From an uncultured Alistipes sp. (lineage in GTDB: Bacteria; Bacteroidota; Bacteroidia; Bacteroidales; Rikenellaceae), in NCBI GenBank assembly GCA_900546065.1, contig URBK01000001.1:62001-126000 (forward strand): a DNA stretch of 64,000 nt, read 5' to 3'. The position numbers and the translations under genes are program-made. The notes beneath the pieces were generated by a model. That model worked only from the letters and a program-made list of their open reading frames with translations, ran no database searches and was not told where the DNA came from. Positions 16,193 through 24,387 of the stretch are shown piece by piece (position 1 is the first letter of the stretch; every line of letters begins with the position of its first letter).

Positions 16193-16228
16193 GAGACCGG
16201 CAGGGCAAAACTATGCCGGTCTCTTTTT
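16193..16228 (+). terminator. Second, orphan intrinsic terminator
   Basis: GAGACCGGCA and its perfect complement are followed by TTTTT. No gene lies between this and the previous terminator 60 bases earlier. It may be a backup terminator or end a short RNA. Confidence 0.75.
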
Positions 16229-16441
16229 ATACCCGTAACGAGGAAAATTCTGGCAATAATACAATCTGACGCCCGATCAATGGAAGCATGGGTGGGCTTG
16301 CTAAGGGGAAATGCAAGTGTGGAACGGCGTAGCACGGCGAGGGTACTGCTGCGGAATAAGAACTAAATAATAAAAGACGAAGAAGGCGATAACGGGAAAG
16401 GATATAGGCTGTGATGGGGAAAAGAAGACCCATCGAAGACT
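16229..16441. other. Purine-rich gene-free DNA between convergent genes
   Basis: The + strand is rich in A and G (for example AAAGACGAAGAAGG and GGGAAAGG near 16373-16403). I see no ORF, clean repeat period or promoter. It resembles other purine-rich spacers in this window. Confidence 0.5.
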
Positions 16442-16732
16442 CTACTTGATTATGACTACATTGACAAGCCGCACACCGGACAGACGGTTGATCTCTGCGG
16501 CGATGGCGTCACGACGGTAGAACAGCTCCGAGCGAACGACGCTTGAGGTGACATGAACATAAAGCACATGGTTCTCGAGGCTCAAGCGCGTTGTCATGTC
16601 GGCTACGCGGTCACCGACAATCGTGCGCCACGTATCGGGGAGTTTGCCTTCGGCGACCTTCGCCGCAACGTATGGACGCGAGAAGAACTCCTCGAGCAGG
16701 TCCCCCATAAGAATAGTCTTTGTACGCCTCAT
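16442..16732 (-). CDS. DUF721 (DciA-like) protein
   Basis: The protein has 96 residues. The start at 16732 (MRRTKTILMGDLL) overlaps the recF stop as ATGA; longer upstream frames overlap recF and are not credible. It shows the DUF721 pattern: a short helix, LPDTWRTIVGDRVADMT, then LYVHVTSSVVRSEL and LVNVVII. DUF721 is related to DciA, the loader of replicative helicase in bacteria lacking DnaC. Here it is coupled to recF, a common arrangement in Bacteroidetes. A helicase-loading role is inferred from the family only. Confidence 0.85.
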   Translation of the reverse strand: MRRTKTILMGDLLEEFFSRPYVAAKVAEGKLPDTWRTIVGDRVADMTTRLSLENHVLYVHVTSSVVRSELFYRRDAIAAEINRLSGVRLVNVVIIK

Positions 16733-17817
16733 GACCGTATGTCGCCTCCCTCGACCATAAAGAGTGCATACTTCTCGCCCGCGCGCGACAGAATCGTCTC
16801 CAGACGCGAGCGGTTGCAGTCGGTTATGAATATCTGGCCGAAATCGTCGCCCGCAACCAACGTCAGAAGGTTCTCCACACGCGATGTATCGAGCTTGTCG
16901 AACAGGTCGTCGAGCAGCAACAGCGGCCGCTCGCCGCACACCTCCGCAAGGATACGGTACTGCGCCAACTTGAGTGACATGAGAAACGACTTTTGCTGTC
17001 CCTGCGAACCGTACTTGCGCAGCGGGTAACCGCCGATACGCAGCGACATGTCGTCACGATGCACGCCCGATGTTGTGAATCCGTTTACGATGTCGCGCTC
17101 ACGCGAGGCCAAGAGCAACTCCCCCATCGACGCAGACGCAAGCTCCGAGCGATACTCTATCTCCACCTGCTCGCGGTCATCCGACAGCTGCCGGTAGAAC
17201 TCCGCTACAAGCGGCCGCATGCGCTCGATAATATCCCGGCGGCGCTCATAGATACGGGCTGCATGGTCGGCAAGCTGCATGTCGTATATCTGGAGCATCT
17301 GTTCGTCGGAGGAGCTCTTAAGGAAACGGTTGCGCTCGGCCAGCACGGCGTTGTAACGCATAAGCGATGCCAGATAGTCGCGGTCAAGCTGCGACAGGAA
17401 GGCATTAAGATAACGTCGGCGCTCCTCCGCCGCATCGGTTATCAGCACACTATCCTGCGGCGATACCATCACGACGGGAAAACGGCCCACATGGTCGGCC
17501 ATACGGTCATACTCCTTACCGTTAAGTTTCAGCACCTTGCCGCTGCGGCGCAGGAACGAGCAGTTGACCGTATCGTTCGAGCCCGAATCGCCGGCATAGG
17601 TACCCTCGACGACAAAGAAATCCTCGCCGTGGCGCACACTCTGGCCGTCAGTCATCGTAAGGGCCGACTTCGACATCGAGAGGTAGTAGACGGCATCGAG
17701 CACGTTCGTCTTGCCCGCGCCGTTGTCCCCCACGAAGCAGTTTAGGCGCTCGGAGAGAGTGATTTCGGCCTGCGCGATGTTCTTGAAGTTTATCAGTACG
17801 AGTTTCTTGAGGTACAT
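16729..17817 (-). CDS. recF: DNA replication and repair protein RecF
   Basis: The protein has 362 residues. It begins MYLKKLVLINFKNI, with Walker A GDNGAGKTN at 30-38, the GxSGVHRDD-like segment TTSGVHRDDMSL, signature SQGQQKSFLMSLKLAQ, and Walker B LLLLDDLFDKLD. RecF is an SMC-like ATPase that helps load RecA on single-stranded gaps through RecFOR. It is translationally coupled to the DUF721 gene and diverges from the TPR-ribH-like pair. A -7 box lies 20 bases before the start codon. Confidence 0.96.
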   Translation of the reverse strand: MYLKKLVLINFKNIAQAEITLSERLNCFVGDNGAGKTNVLDAVYYLSMSKSALTMTDGQSVRHGEDFFVVEGTYAGDSGSNDTVNCSFLRRSGKVLKLNGKEYDRMADHVGRFPVVMVSPQDSVLITDAAEERRRYLNAFLSQLDRDYLASLMRYNAVLAERNRFLKSSSDEQMLQIYDMQLADHAARIYERRRDIIERMRPLVAEFYRQLSDDREQVEIEYRSELASASMGELLLASRERDIVNGFTTSGVHRDDMSLRIGGYPLRKYGSQGQQKSFLMSLKLAQYRILAEVCGERPLLLLDDLFDKLDTSRVENLLTLVAGDDFGQIFITDCNRSRLETILSRAGEKYALFMVEGGDIRS

Positions 17818-17836
17818 ATTCCGCCGCTTTGACCCT

Positions 17837-17844
17837 CAAAGATA
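17837..17844 (-). promoter_or_regulatory. -7 box TATCTTTG for recF-DUF721
   Basis: A perfect leftward match 20 bases from the recF start codon, giving a short leader. Confidence 0.6.
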
Positions 17845-17929
17845 CGATTTTTCGCCGAGACATCCCATTTTATCCCGCGGCAACTCCATTTTTCGCCGAC
17901 GGATTATACGTTTTTTGCATTTTTTATTA

Positions 17930-17937
17930 TACTTTTG
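17930..17937 (+). promoter_or_regulatory. -7 box TACTTTTG for the TPR gene
   Basis: A perfect rightward match about 43 bases before the start. An overlapping T-rich tract lies upstream. Confidence 0.6.
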
Positions 17938-17980
17938 CATTTTGAAATAAAATCCGTAACAAACTAAAAACTAAAATATC

Positions 17981-18661
17981 ATGGCAAAAGAGGCAGTATC
18001 ACCGGAGGAGCAGGCTCTCGAGAATGCGAAGAACCGCACCGAGAGTTTCTTCGAGAACAACAGCAAAACCGTCATCGTGGCACTCATCGCGATCTTTGTG
18101 TTGGCGGTAGCCATCTTCGGATACAGAAAACTTATCGTCGAGCCCCGCATGGAGAAGGCTCAGGAGATGCTCTACGGTGCACAGTACCGTTTCGAGGAGC
18201 AGAATCCCGACTACGCCCTCGCCCTCAACGGCGACCAGAGCGCCCCGGGCTTCGCCGAGGTTGTGGAGACATACGGAGGCACCCCCGCAGGCAACCTCGC
18301 CCGCTACTATGCCGCCGCATGCTGCATGCATCTGGGCGACATGGCGCAGGCCGAGCAGTACATCGCCAAGTTCAAGCATGTAAAGGGTGAGCCGGGCGCC
18401 ATCATCAACGCCATGGCCGAGGGTCTCAAGGGCGACATCGCCGTCGACAACGGCGACTATGCCAAGGCCGCAGCACTCTTCGAGAAGGCCGTCAAGGTGA
18501 GCGACAACGTCTTCACCGCGCCTATGTATCTGCGCAAGGCCGCCCTTGCATACAAGGCCGCAGGCGACGAGGCCAAGGCCAACGCATGCTTCGAGACCAT
18601 ACGCACGAAGTATCCCTCGTCGATAGACGCACGCGACGCCGAGAAGTATCTGGCTCAGTAA
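17981..18661 (+). CDS. Membrane-anchored TPR protein (YfgM-like)
   Basis: The protein has 226 residues. It has a cytoplasmic N-terminus, one transmembrane helix (about 28-45, TVIVALIAIFVLAVAIFGY), and a long periplasmic part with TPR-like helical pairs such as NLARYYAAACCMHLGDMAQAEQ, GDIAVDNGDYAKAAALFEKA and RKAALAYKAAGDEAKANACF. This single-helix-plus-TPR plan is that of the YfgM/TPR_21 group, thought to act near the translocon as a chaperone. It sits 34 bases upstream of the lumazine-synthase-like gene, a pairing seen in other Bacteroidetes. Confidence 0.82.
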   Translation: MAKEAVSPEEQALENAKNRTESFFENNSKTVIVALIAIFVLAVAIFGYRKLIVEPRMEKAQEMLYGAQYRFEEQNPDYALALNGDQSAPGFAEVVETYGGTPAGNLARYYAAACCMHLGDMAQAEQYIAKFKHVKGEPGAIINAMAEGLKGDIAVDNGDYAKAAALFEKAVKVSDNVFTAPMYLRKAALAYKAAGDEAKANACFETIRTKYPSSIDARDAEKYLAQ

Positions 18662-18695
18662 CCATATAACCGACGGGGCATAAACCCGCGCAGCG

Positions 18696-19085
18696 ATGAA
18701 GATAGGAATAGTGATAGTCGACCAGCAGCTCACCTTCGCACACCGCAACCTTGCGGCCGCGACCGAGAGCCTCAAGACACTGGGATGCGCCGCAGAGGAT
18801 ATCCTCGTGCGACATACGCCGCGCGTGCAGAACGTCACCATCGCCGCGCAGTTCTTCGCCGAGTACACGGATGTCGACGCCGTAGTCGTACTCGTCGAGA
18901 ACGACCACACACCCGAATATGCCGCCATGCTCTACGGTGTGACCAAGCTGCAGATATCGTGGAACATGCCCATAGTTCTGGGCGACTGCACGGCTGCATC
19001 CGAGGCCGTCGAGATAGTCACCACGCAGTGTGACATGGAGGCCGCCGCCCCCGAGCCCGCCACAGACCGCAAGGCCATAAACTAA
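18696..19085 (+). CDS. Divergent lumazine synthase homologue, possibly non-catalytic
   Basis: The protein has 129 residues, shorter than the usual 150-165 for RibH. The fold signature is recognisable: IGIVIVDQQ, AATESLKTLGCAAEDILV, VDAVVVLVEN, TPEYAAMLYGVTKLQISWNMPIVLGDCTA. The PGSFELP motif is replaced by PRVQNVTIA. In the E-T-P-H-F/Y-D segment the catalytic histidine position reads Glu74 (TPEY); His71 lies near but out of register. Riboflavin synthesis by this copy is therefore doubtful. A normal ribH may exist elsewhere. It follows the TPR gene, the expected place for ribH in this phylum. The C-terminal tail is alanine/proline-rich. Confidence 0.7.
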   Translation: MKIGIVIVDQQLTFAHRNLAAATESLKTLGCAAEDILVRHTPRVQNVTIAAQFFAEYTDVDAVVVLVENDHTPEYAAMLYGVTKLQISWNMPIVLGDCTAASEAVEIVTTQCDMEAAAPEPATDRKAIN

Positions 19086-19190
19086 TGGCCCACAGTCGGT
19101 CCCGGACCGTAAAACAATACATAACGGGCCAGACTCACTGCGAGCGAACAGACCTGTAGGACATAGCAGGCTGACAAATGTCACATAAAT

Positions 19191-19222
19191 AAAAGCGTTC
19201 CCTTGACGGGAGCGCTTTTTTA
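19191..19222 (+). terminator. Intrinsic terminator downstream of the ribH-like gene
   Basis: AAAGCGTTCCC pairs with GGGAGCGCTTT (one G-T wobble) and is followed by TTTATTTT. Confidence 0.85.
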
Positions 19223-19499
19223 TTTTGCCTCCTCACGTCCATCAATTAGACCCTTGCTCCTTTACGCAACAAAACATACCGCGACCGAGATCTGCGCCCG
19301 TCATAGGCAAAATCTATTATTGTGCGCCGCGAAGTCAGTAATACTGAATCTGCAATCGAAATAAAAACAGCGATTATTCGTTTATAGGTCGTAGGCAATG
19401 GTCTTTAGGTCGAAAATACTCAATGCGCGCAGAGCTACAATCCGACATTCGAAGGCCGCTGCCGAACCCGAAAAACAAACCTTATAAAATTCAGATCAA
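19223..19499. other. Gene-free spacer before a small lipoprotein gene
   Basis: No ORF, repeat or clear TAnnTTTG box was recognised. The DNA is somewhat more AT-rich than the neighbouring genes. Confidence 0.4.
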
Positions 19500-19895
19500 A
19501 TGAAGAGACTCATCATTGCAGCAGGCATCGTATTATGTGCCCTGACGGTGGCCTGCAAAAAGGAGAATGGCGGGACAATACCCGAGAAACTCGCCGGAAC
19601 GAAATGGGTATCCGCCAATACCGAGACCTTCGCGACCCTCACCTTCAATGCCAAGCAGTGCCACCTGAAGGTTATCGACACCAACGACAAGGTGATCGCG
19701 GAGCGCGACTTCGAATACACATACAAGAAACCCGACCTCCAGCTCAAGGCCATGGACAACAACCGCGAGGTGATCAAGGCCCACGGCTCGGCAAGCGGCC
19801 GCCGCACGATATTCATCTTCGACAAGCGCACCGACCATCCACAAGGATCATACTGGCTCGATACGGGCGACTACGTCTGGCGGAAGAGAAAATAG
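19500..19895 (+). CDS. Small lipoprotein of unknown function
   Basis: The protein has 131 residues. The signal peptide ends in a lipobox LTVAC with Cys19 followed by KKENGG, so it should be lipid-anchored. The remainder is a small beta-rich domain: LAGTKWVSANTETFATLTFN, CHLKVIDTND, ERDFEYTYKKPDL and a terminal SYWLDTGDYVWRKRK. The W-V...L-x-F opening is reminiscent of lipocalin-like Bacteroidales lipoproteins, but this is only a style match. It is monocistronic with a hairpin terminator. Confidence 0.72.
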   Translation: MKRLIIAAGIVLCALTVACKKENGGTIPEKLAGTKWVSANTETFATLTFNAKQCHLKVIDTNDKVIAERDFEYTYKKPDLQLKAMDNNREVIKAHGSASGRRTIFIFDKRTDHPQGSYWLDTGDYVWRKRK

Positions 19896-19920
19896 AGTCG
19901 CAATGCGCGCAACGTCTCGG

Positions 19921-19951
19921 CGCAGGTGGTAAACGTATCACCTGCGTTTTG
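19921..19951 (+). terminator. Intrinsic terminator after the small lipoprotein gene
   Basis: Perfect 8-base stem CGCAGGTG / CACCTGCG followed by TTTTG. Confidence 0.8.
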
Positions 19952-20100
19952 TGTTTTATCCCACAGGCGGGACGCGGCACATCCGAATTATGACATTACA
20001 TACTGCGGTACGACTTTATATGGAGGGTGCGGACACAAAAAATCCGAGATACGTATCATCGGATGCCGTATCCCGGATATGATATTGACCGCGCGGTATG

Positions 20101-20478
20101 TTAGCCGATCAGTTCGGTATATGCCTCGGGCGTGAGCAGGGCGTCGTAGTCGGCGGCATTGTCCACCTTGACCTTCACGAGCCAACCCTCACCGTAAGGA
20201 TCCGAATTGACAAGCGACGGATCGGAATCGACAGCCTCGTTGAACTCCAGCACCTCACCGCCTACGGGCAGGAAGGCGTCGCTCACGGTCTTCACCGCCT
20301 CGATCGAACCGAACACCTCGCCTGCGGCAAGGGTCTCCCCTACCGTCGGCACGTCGACGAAGACGATATCGCCAAGCTGGCTCTGTGCGAAATCGGTGAT
20401 GCCCACATAGGCCGTATCACCCTCGAGACGGCACCACTCGTGGTCGCTCGAATACTTCAGATTTGAAGGTACGTTCAT
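20101..20478 (-). CDS. gcvH: Glycine cleavage system H protein
   Basis: The protein has 125 residues, the normal size. The lipoyl-carrying loop [20 protein letters not shown] places the lipoylated lysine at 63. The start [15 protein letters not shown] is typical. H protein shuttles the aminomethyl group between the P, T and L proteins of glycine cleavage. Genes for those partners are not in the window. It lies downstream of birA but has its own -7 box, so it can be transcribed separately. Confidence 0.96.
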   Translation of the reverse strand: MNVPSNLKYSSDHEWCRLEGDTAYVGITDFAQSQLGDIVFVDVPTVGETLAAGEVFGSIEAVKTVSDAFLPVGGEVLEFNEAVDSDPSLVNSDPYGEGWLVKVKVDNAADYDALLTPEAYTELIG

Positions 20479-20554
20479 ATCTCTGTGTTTTTATGAGTTA
20501 TTCTTTCCGACGGCATGCGGACGACACGCCGGCACCGCAACGCCTCGTATTATA

Positions 20555-20562
20555 CAAATATA
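20555..20562 (-). promoter_or_regulatory. -7 box TATATTTG for gcvH
   Basis: A perfect leftward match 77 bases before the gcvH start. An imperfect palindrome CGTTA-N6-TAACG (20565-20580) lies beside it, overlapping the end of birA. Confidence 0.5.
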
Positions 20563-20566
20563 ACCG

Positions 20567-21325
20567 TTATTTTGTTAACGGCAATACGTCGGGCGGGGTT
20601 TTTAATACAAATTCTATCTCGCGGAAGAGATATCCCCGTACTTCGCCCGTTGCGGCATCCTCCACGCGCAACGCCCCCGAAGGCTCCACGCCGCGGATCG
20701 TGCCGCGGAAGAGCTCACCGTCCGGACGCGCGAACCAATGCTCCTCATCGAGACGGTAGAGCAGACGGTGGTAGTCGCGCTGCAAACGCTCCGCAGCCTC
20801 CGCACCCGAGCGCAGATCCCCGTAACGCGACATTATACACGCCGCGAGCCGCTCAAGAAGCGGGCGCCGATCAAACGTACGGCCCGCGACCTGCGCCATA
20901 GAGACGGGGTTGGGCAGCGACGGATCGAATACCGTCTGGTTGACATTCACGCCGATGCCCGCGAGCGTGCGGCATATAGCCCCGCCGCTCAACTTGTGCT
21001 CGATAAGCATGCCCGTGATCTTGCCATCACCGACATATATGTCGTTCGTCCACTTTATGCGCGCCGAGATCCCATATTCCGACAGGCAATCCGTGATACC
21101 CACCGTCACCGCCTCCGAAATAAGAAACTGACGCTCCGGCGAGAGGAACAGCGGCTCCAGCACCAGCGTGAAGGTGACGTTCTCGCCCCCCGCGCTCTCC
21201 CAGCGGTGGCCGCGCTGTCCGCGTCCCGCCGTCTGGCGCTCGGCCCACACCACATCACCCTCGACGTAGCGCGCCGCCGCGGCCTCGTCATTCGACGATG
21301 TAAGCTCTTCGAAATAATATATCAT
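20567..21325 (-). CDS. birA: Biotin-[acetyl-CoA-carboxylase] ligase
   Basis: The protein has 252 residues from the ATG at 21325 (MIYYFEELTSSND), the normal catalytic-domain start. It shows the biotin-binding GRGQRGHRWESAGGENV loop, KWTNDIYVGDGKITGMLIE and GIGVNVNQ. There is no N-terminal DNA-binding domain, so it is a simple ligase and not a biotin repressor. It attaches biotin to carboxylase carrier domains. The upstream Nudix gene ends 13 bases before it, so the two probably share a transcript. Confidence 0.94.
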   Translation of the reverse strand: MIYYFEELTSSNDEAAAARYVEGDVVWAERQTAGRGQRGHRWESAGGENVTFTLVLEPLFLSPERQFLISEAVTVGITDCLSEYGISARIKWTNDIYVGDGKITGMLIEHKLSGGAICRTLAGIGVNVNQTVFDPSLPNPVSMAQVAGRTFDRRPLLERLAACIMSRYGDLRSGAEAAERLQRDYHRLLYRLDEEHWFARPDGELFRGTIRGVEPSGALRVEDAATGEVRGYLFREIEFVLKTPPDVLPLTK

Positions 21326-21338
21326 ACCTCCGCTCCGA

Positions 21339-21920
21339 TTATCCGATCGTCCCCCTATGCTCTTCCCTGCGGCCGTACTCGGCCATCCACCGCCACAGCG
21401 GCGCCGCATGCAGACACTGCATGATCTCGTCGCCGTCGAGCAGCTCGCGCACCTCCGTCTCCGTCATAAGATATACGCGTATATCCTCGCCCGCCTCGGT
21501 ATGCTGTTCGGCAACGCGCTCGACACCCTCGGCAAGGAACGTATAGACGTGATTCGTATGGTTCGTGGGGTTGGGCGAGGTGACCATATACTGCCGCCAG
21601 CTGCCGCCGCCGTAGCCCGCCTCCTCCAGAAGCTCGCGCTGCGCGCTCTCCAGAGGCGTCTCGCCCTGCTCACATGTGCCCGCCACAAGTTCGTAGCGCG
21701 TCTCGCCCAGAGCATGGCGGTATTGGCTTATCATCACGAAGAGGCCCTCGCGCGTACGCGCTATGACGTTCACCCAGTCGGGGAACTCGAAGACATACCA
21801 CTCTGGCACCACGGCCCCCGTCGGCAGCTCGACACTCTCGCGCCGCACGGTAAACCACGGGCGGCGCGCAACGTACTCGCTGTTCAGCACGCGCCACGGA
21901 CGATGTTCCGGTCGTTTCAT
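21339..21920 (-). CDS. Nudix hydrolase (ADP-ribose pyrophosphatase-like)
   Basis: The protein has 193 residues. A complete Nudix box GxxxxxExxxxxxxREUxEExGU occupies residues 81-103 (GTCEQGETPLESAQ-RELLEEAGY). The preceding RYELVAGTCE strand and following SPNPTNHTNHVYTFLA suggest the ADP-ribose/nucleotide-sugar group, but substrate cannot be fixed from this. A tryptophan-rich N-terminus (RPWRVLNSEYVARRPWFTVRR) is also typical of that group. It precedes birA in the same direction. Confidence 0.88.
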   Translation of the reverse strand: MKRPEHRPWRVLNSEYVARRPWFTVRRESVELPTGAVVPEWYVFEFPDWVNVIARTREGLFVMISQYRHALGETRYELVAGTCEQGETPLESAQRELLEEAGYGGGSWRQYMVTSPNPTNHTNHVYTFLAEGVERVAEQHTEAGEDIRVYLMTETEVRELLDGDEIMQCLHAAPLWRWMAEYGRREEHRGTIG

Positions 21921-22000
21921 ATCCTCATTTTTTCGTTCTGCGGGAATGTGAGTTCATATCAGGACGCCCCGCAACATAAATATCGCGCCTCGCCGTGCCG

Positions 22001-22828
22001 CTATACCGCAACGCCGAAGTCGCGCAGGGCGTCGTTGAGCGAGGTCTTCTTGTCGGTCGACTCCTTGCGGCGGCCGATGATAAGGGCGCACGCCACGCCA
22101 TACTCGCCCGCAGGAAAACGCTTCGTATAGGTACCCGATATAACCACCGAGCGGGGCGGTACGTATCCGCGGTACTCGACGGGCTCCTCGCCCGTCACAT
22201 CGATTATGTGCGTCGAGCCGGTGATGACGGTATTCGATCCCAGCACGGCCTCATGGCATACGTGCGCACCCTCGACAACGATCGAGCGCGAGCCGATGAA
22301 GCAGTTGTCCTCGATAATCACGGGTGCCGCCTGTACGGGCTCCAGAACGCCGCCGATACCCACGCCGCCGCTCAGATGCACGTGCTTGCCTATCTGCGCG
22401 CACGAACCCACCGTAGCCCACGTGTCGACCATAGTTCCCGTGTCGACATAGGCGCCGATATTTACATACGAAGGCATCAGAATGGCACCCGGAGCAATGT
22501 AGGCGCCGTATCGCGCCACAGCCTGCGGAACGACGCGCACGCCCAGCTTCTCGTAGTCGTGCTTGAGCTCCATCTTGTCGTACCACTCCAGCTCGCCGCC
22601 GCGCATCGTGCGCATCTGCTGTATGGGGAAATACATGATTATGGCCTTCTTGACCCACTCGTTCACCTGCCAGAGGCTCTTCTCGAGATCTATGGGCTCG
22701 GCCGTGCGCAGAGCGCCCTTGTCGACGGCCTCCACAACCTCGCGGATGGCACGCTTGGTGGCCTCGTCGGCCAGCAGCGAGCGGTCGTCCCACGCCCGCT
22801 CGACTATTTCCTTGTATTCACTGTACAT
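22001..22828 (-). CDS. dapD: Tetrahydrodipicolinate N-succinyltransferase
   Basis: The protein has 275 residues from the ATG at 22828 (MYSEYKEIVERAWDDR). The left-handed beta-helix hexapeptide repeats are obvious: GAILMPSYVNIGAYVDTGTMVDTWATVGSCAQIG, then VHLSGGVGIGGV and FIGSRSIVVEGAHV. Length and motifs match DapD, which succinylates tetrahydrodipicolinate on the route to diaminopimelate and lysine. It diverges from aspartate kinase (23046), and asd is also in the window, so three genes of the aspartate/DAP pathway occur within 12 kb. Confidence 0.95.
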   Translation of the reverse strand: MYSEYKEIVERAWDDRSLLADEATKRAIREVVEAVDKGALRTAEPIDLEKSLWQVNEWVKKAIIMYFPIQQMRTMRGGELEWYDKMELKHDYEKLGVRVVPQAVARYGAYIAPGAILMPSYVNIGAYVDTGTMVDTWATVGSCAQIGKHVHLSGGVGIGGVLEPVQAAPVIIEDNCFIGSRSIVVEGAHVCHEAVLGSNTVITGSTHIIDVTGEEPVEYRGYVPPRSVVISGTYTKRFPAGEYGVACALIIGRRKESTDKKTSLNDALRDFGVAV

Positions 22829-22847
22829 GACATTTCGGATTTTGTCC

Positions 22848-22855
22848 CAAAGATA
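22848..22855 (-). promoter_or_regulatory. -7 box TATCTTTG for dapD
   Basis: Perfect leftward match 20 bases before the start codon. The following GGGACAAA is shared with the DUF4435 promoter at 27188-27195. Confidence 0.6.
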
Positions 22856-23001
22856 TGGCAAATTTCGCAATTATCCGCACCCCGCCGCAACATTCGCCCC
22901 GCACCGGCGGCAGCAACGTATCATCTGCAAGAATATGCACCAAAATGAATATTTTTCCGCAATTATATCGCAAAAAGGCCCCCAACTTCGCATCTTTTTG
23001 C

Positions 23002-23009
23002 TACCTTTG
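23002..23009 (+). promoter_or_regulatory. -7 box TACCTTTG for aspartate kinase
   Basis: Perfect rightward match 36 bases before the start. No -33 TTTG at the standard spacing. Confidence 0.6.
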
Positions 23010-23045
23010 CCCCGATTAACCGCATAACAATTTAAGTATCCTGCC

Positions 23046-24308
23046 ATGAAGGTTTACAAGTTCGGAGGAGCCTCGGTGAAGAGTGCCGACGGCGTAAGGA
23101 ATCTGCGACACATCGTCGACGGAGAAGAGAATCTGTTTATTATCGTTTCGGCCATGGGCAAGACCACCAACGCTCTGGAGGAGGTCTTCACCTGCATGCA
23201 GAAGGGCGATAAACAGGAGGGGCTCGACCGAATAAAACGCATAGTCGAATACCACGACTCGATCATCACCGACCTGTGGGGCGCACCAACCCGCATCGAG
23301 CAGGTGGACCTGCTCTTCGGGCAGCTGCGCAACATCCTCGTCGACACCACATACCGCACCTCGGATGCCGAGCTGTGGTATGACACCATCGTCGCCTTTG
23401 GCGAGCTGATATCGACCACAATCGTATCGGAATACCTCAAGCATACGGGTATCGACAACCGCTGGATAGACATGCGCACGACATTCGTCACAAACCAGCG
23501 CCACAAGGACGCCTATGTCGACATCAAGGCCTCGGAGCCTCGCCTGAAGGAGGCGCTCGAGAATACGGGTGTCAGCGTCTTCGTCGGTCAGGGCTTCATC
23601 GGCGCCGCCCCCGACGGCACCACCACAACCCTCGGCCGCGAGGGCTCGGACTACTCGGCCGCCGTGGTGGCCAACATCCTCGACGCCGAGTCGATGACCG
23701 TATGGAAGGATGTGGACGGCGTGCTGAATGCCGACCCCAAGATCTTCCACGACGCCGTGAAGATCGACGCACTGAACTACCTCGACACCATCGAGCTGGC
23801 ATACAGCGGCGCACAGATCATCCACCCCAAGACCATCAAGCCGCTCCAGAACAAGAATATACCCCTCTACGTGCGCCCCTTCGGCGACAAGAGCAAGCCG
23901 GGCACCGTCATCAACGCCACGGCCCCGCACGTCGAGCTGCCGATACTCATCTACAAGCGTAATCAGGTGCTGCTGACAATCCGCTCGCGCGACTTCTCGT
24001 TCGTCATGGAGGAGAAGTTCGCCGTGATCTTCTCGCTGCTCGACCGCTTCCGCATCAAGACGAACCTTATAAACAACTCGGCCGTCGACCTGAGTCTCTG
24101 TGTCGAGTATTCGTGGCACATCGACGAGCTGATCAAGGCGCTCAATGCCGAGAACTTCAACGTCGAGAAGATCGACAACGTCGAGCTGCTCACCATACGC
24201 AACTACAACGCCGAACTCTACCAGCGCTACGCCTCACAGCAGGATCTGCTGGTACGCCAGTCGAACCCCACGTCGGTGCGTGTGGTGCTGCGCGAGGCAC
24301 GCTTTTAG
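23046..24308 (+). CDS. lysC: Aspartate kinase (monofunctional)
   Basis: The protein has 420 residues. The kinase start KVYKFGGASVKSADGVRNL, the SAMGKTTN loop, LGREGSDYSAAVVA and VWKDVDGVLNADPK are all present. The C-terminal third carries ACT-like regulatory segments (ITIRSRDFSFVMEEKFAVIF, and LINNSAVDLSLCVE). It phosphorylates aspartate, the first step toward lysine/DAP, threonine and methionine. No homoserine dehydrogenase domain is fused. It diverges from dapD across a 217-base promoter region. Confidence 0.95.
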   Translation: MKVYKFGGASVKSADGVRNLRHIVDGEENLFIIVSAMGKTTNALEEVFTCMQKGDKQEGLDRIKRIVEYHDSIITDLWGAPTRIEQVDLLFGQLRNILVDTTYRTSDAELWYDTIVAFGELISTTIVSEYLKHTGIDNRWIDMRTTFVTNQRHKDAYVDIKASEPRLKEALENTGVSVFVGQGFIGAAPDGTTTTLGREGSDYSAAVVANILDAESMTVWKDVDGVLNADPKIFHDAVKIDALNYLDTIELAYSGAQIIHPKTIKPLQNKNIPLYVRPFGDKSKPGTVINATAPHVELPILIYKRNQVLLTIRSRDFSFVMEEKFAVIFSLLDRFRIKTNLINNSAVDLSLCVEYSWHIDELIKALNAENFNVEKIDNVELLTIRNYNAELYQRYASQQDLLVRQSNPTSVRVVLREARF

Positions 24309-24333
24309 TCCCGCCCGACATAATGCCCAACAT

Positions 24334-24370
24334 AAAGAGCGGGCTCCGAAAAGATCGGAGCCCGCTCTTT
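24334..24370. terminator. Long hairpin between convergent genes
   Basis: Perfect 16-base stem AAAGAGCGGGCTCCGA and its complement with a 5-base loop; the A- and T-ended stem allows both directions. Confidence 0.9.
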
Positions 24371-24387
24371 CTTCATTACATATTCTC

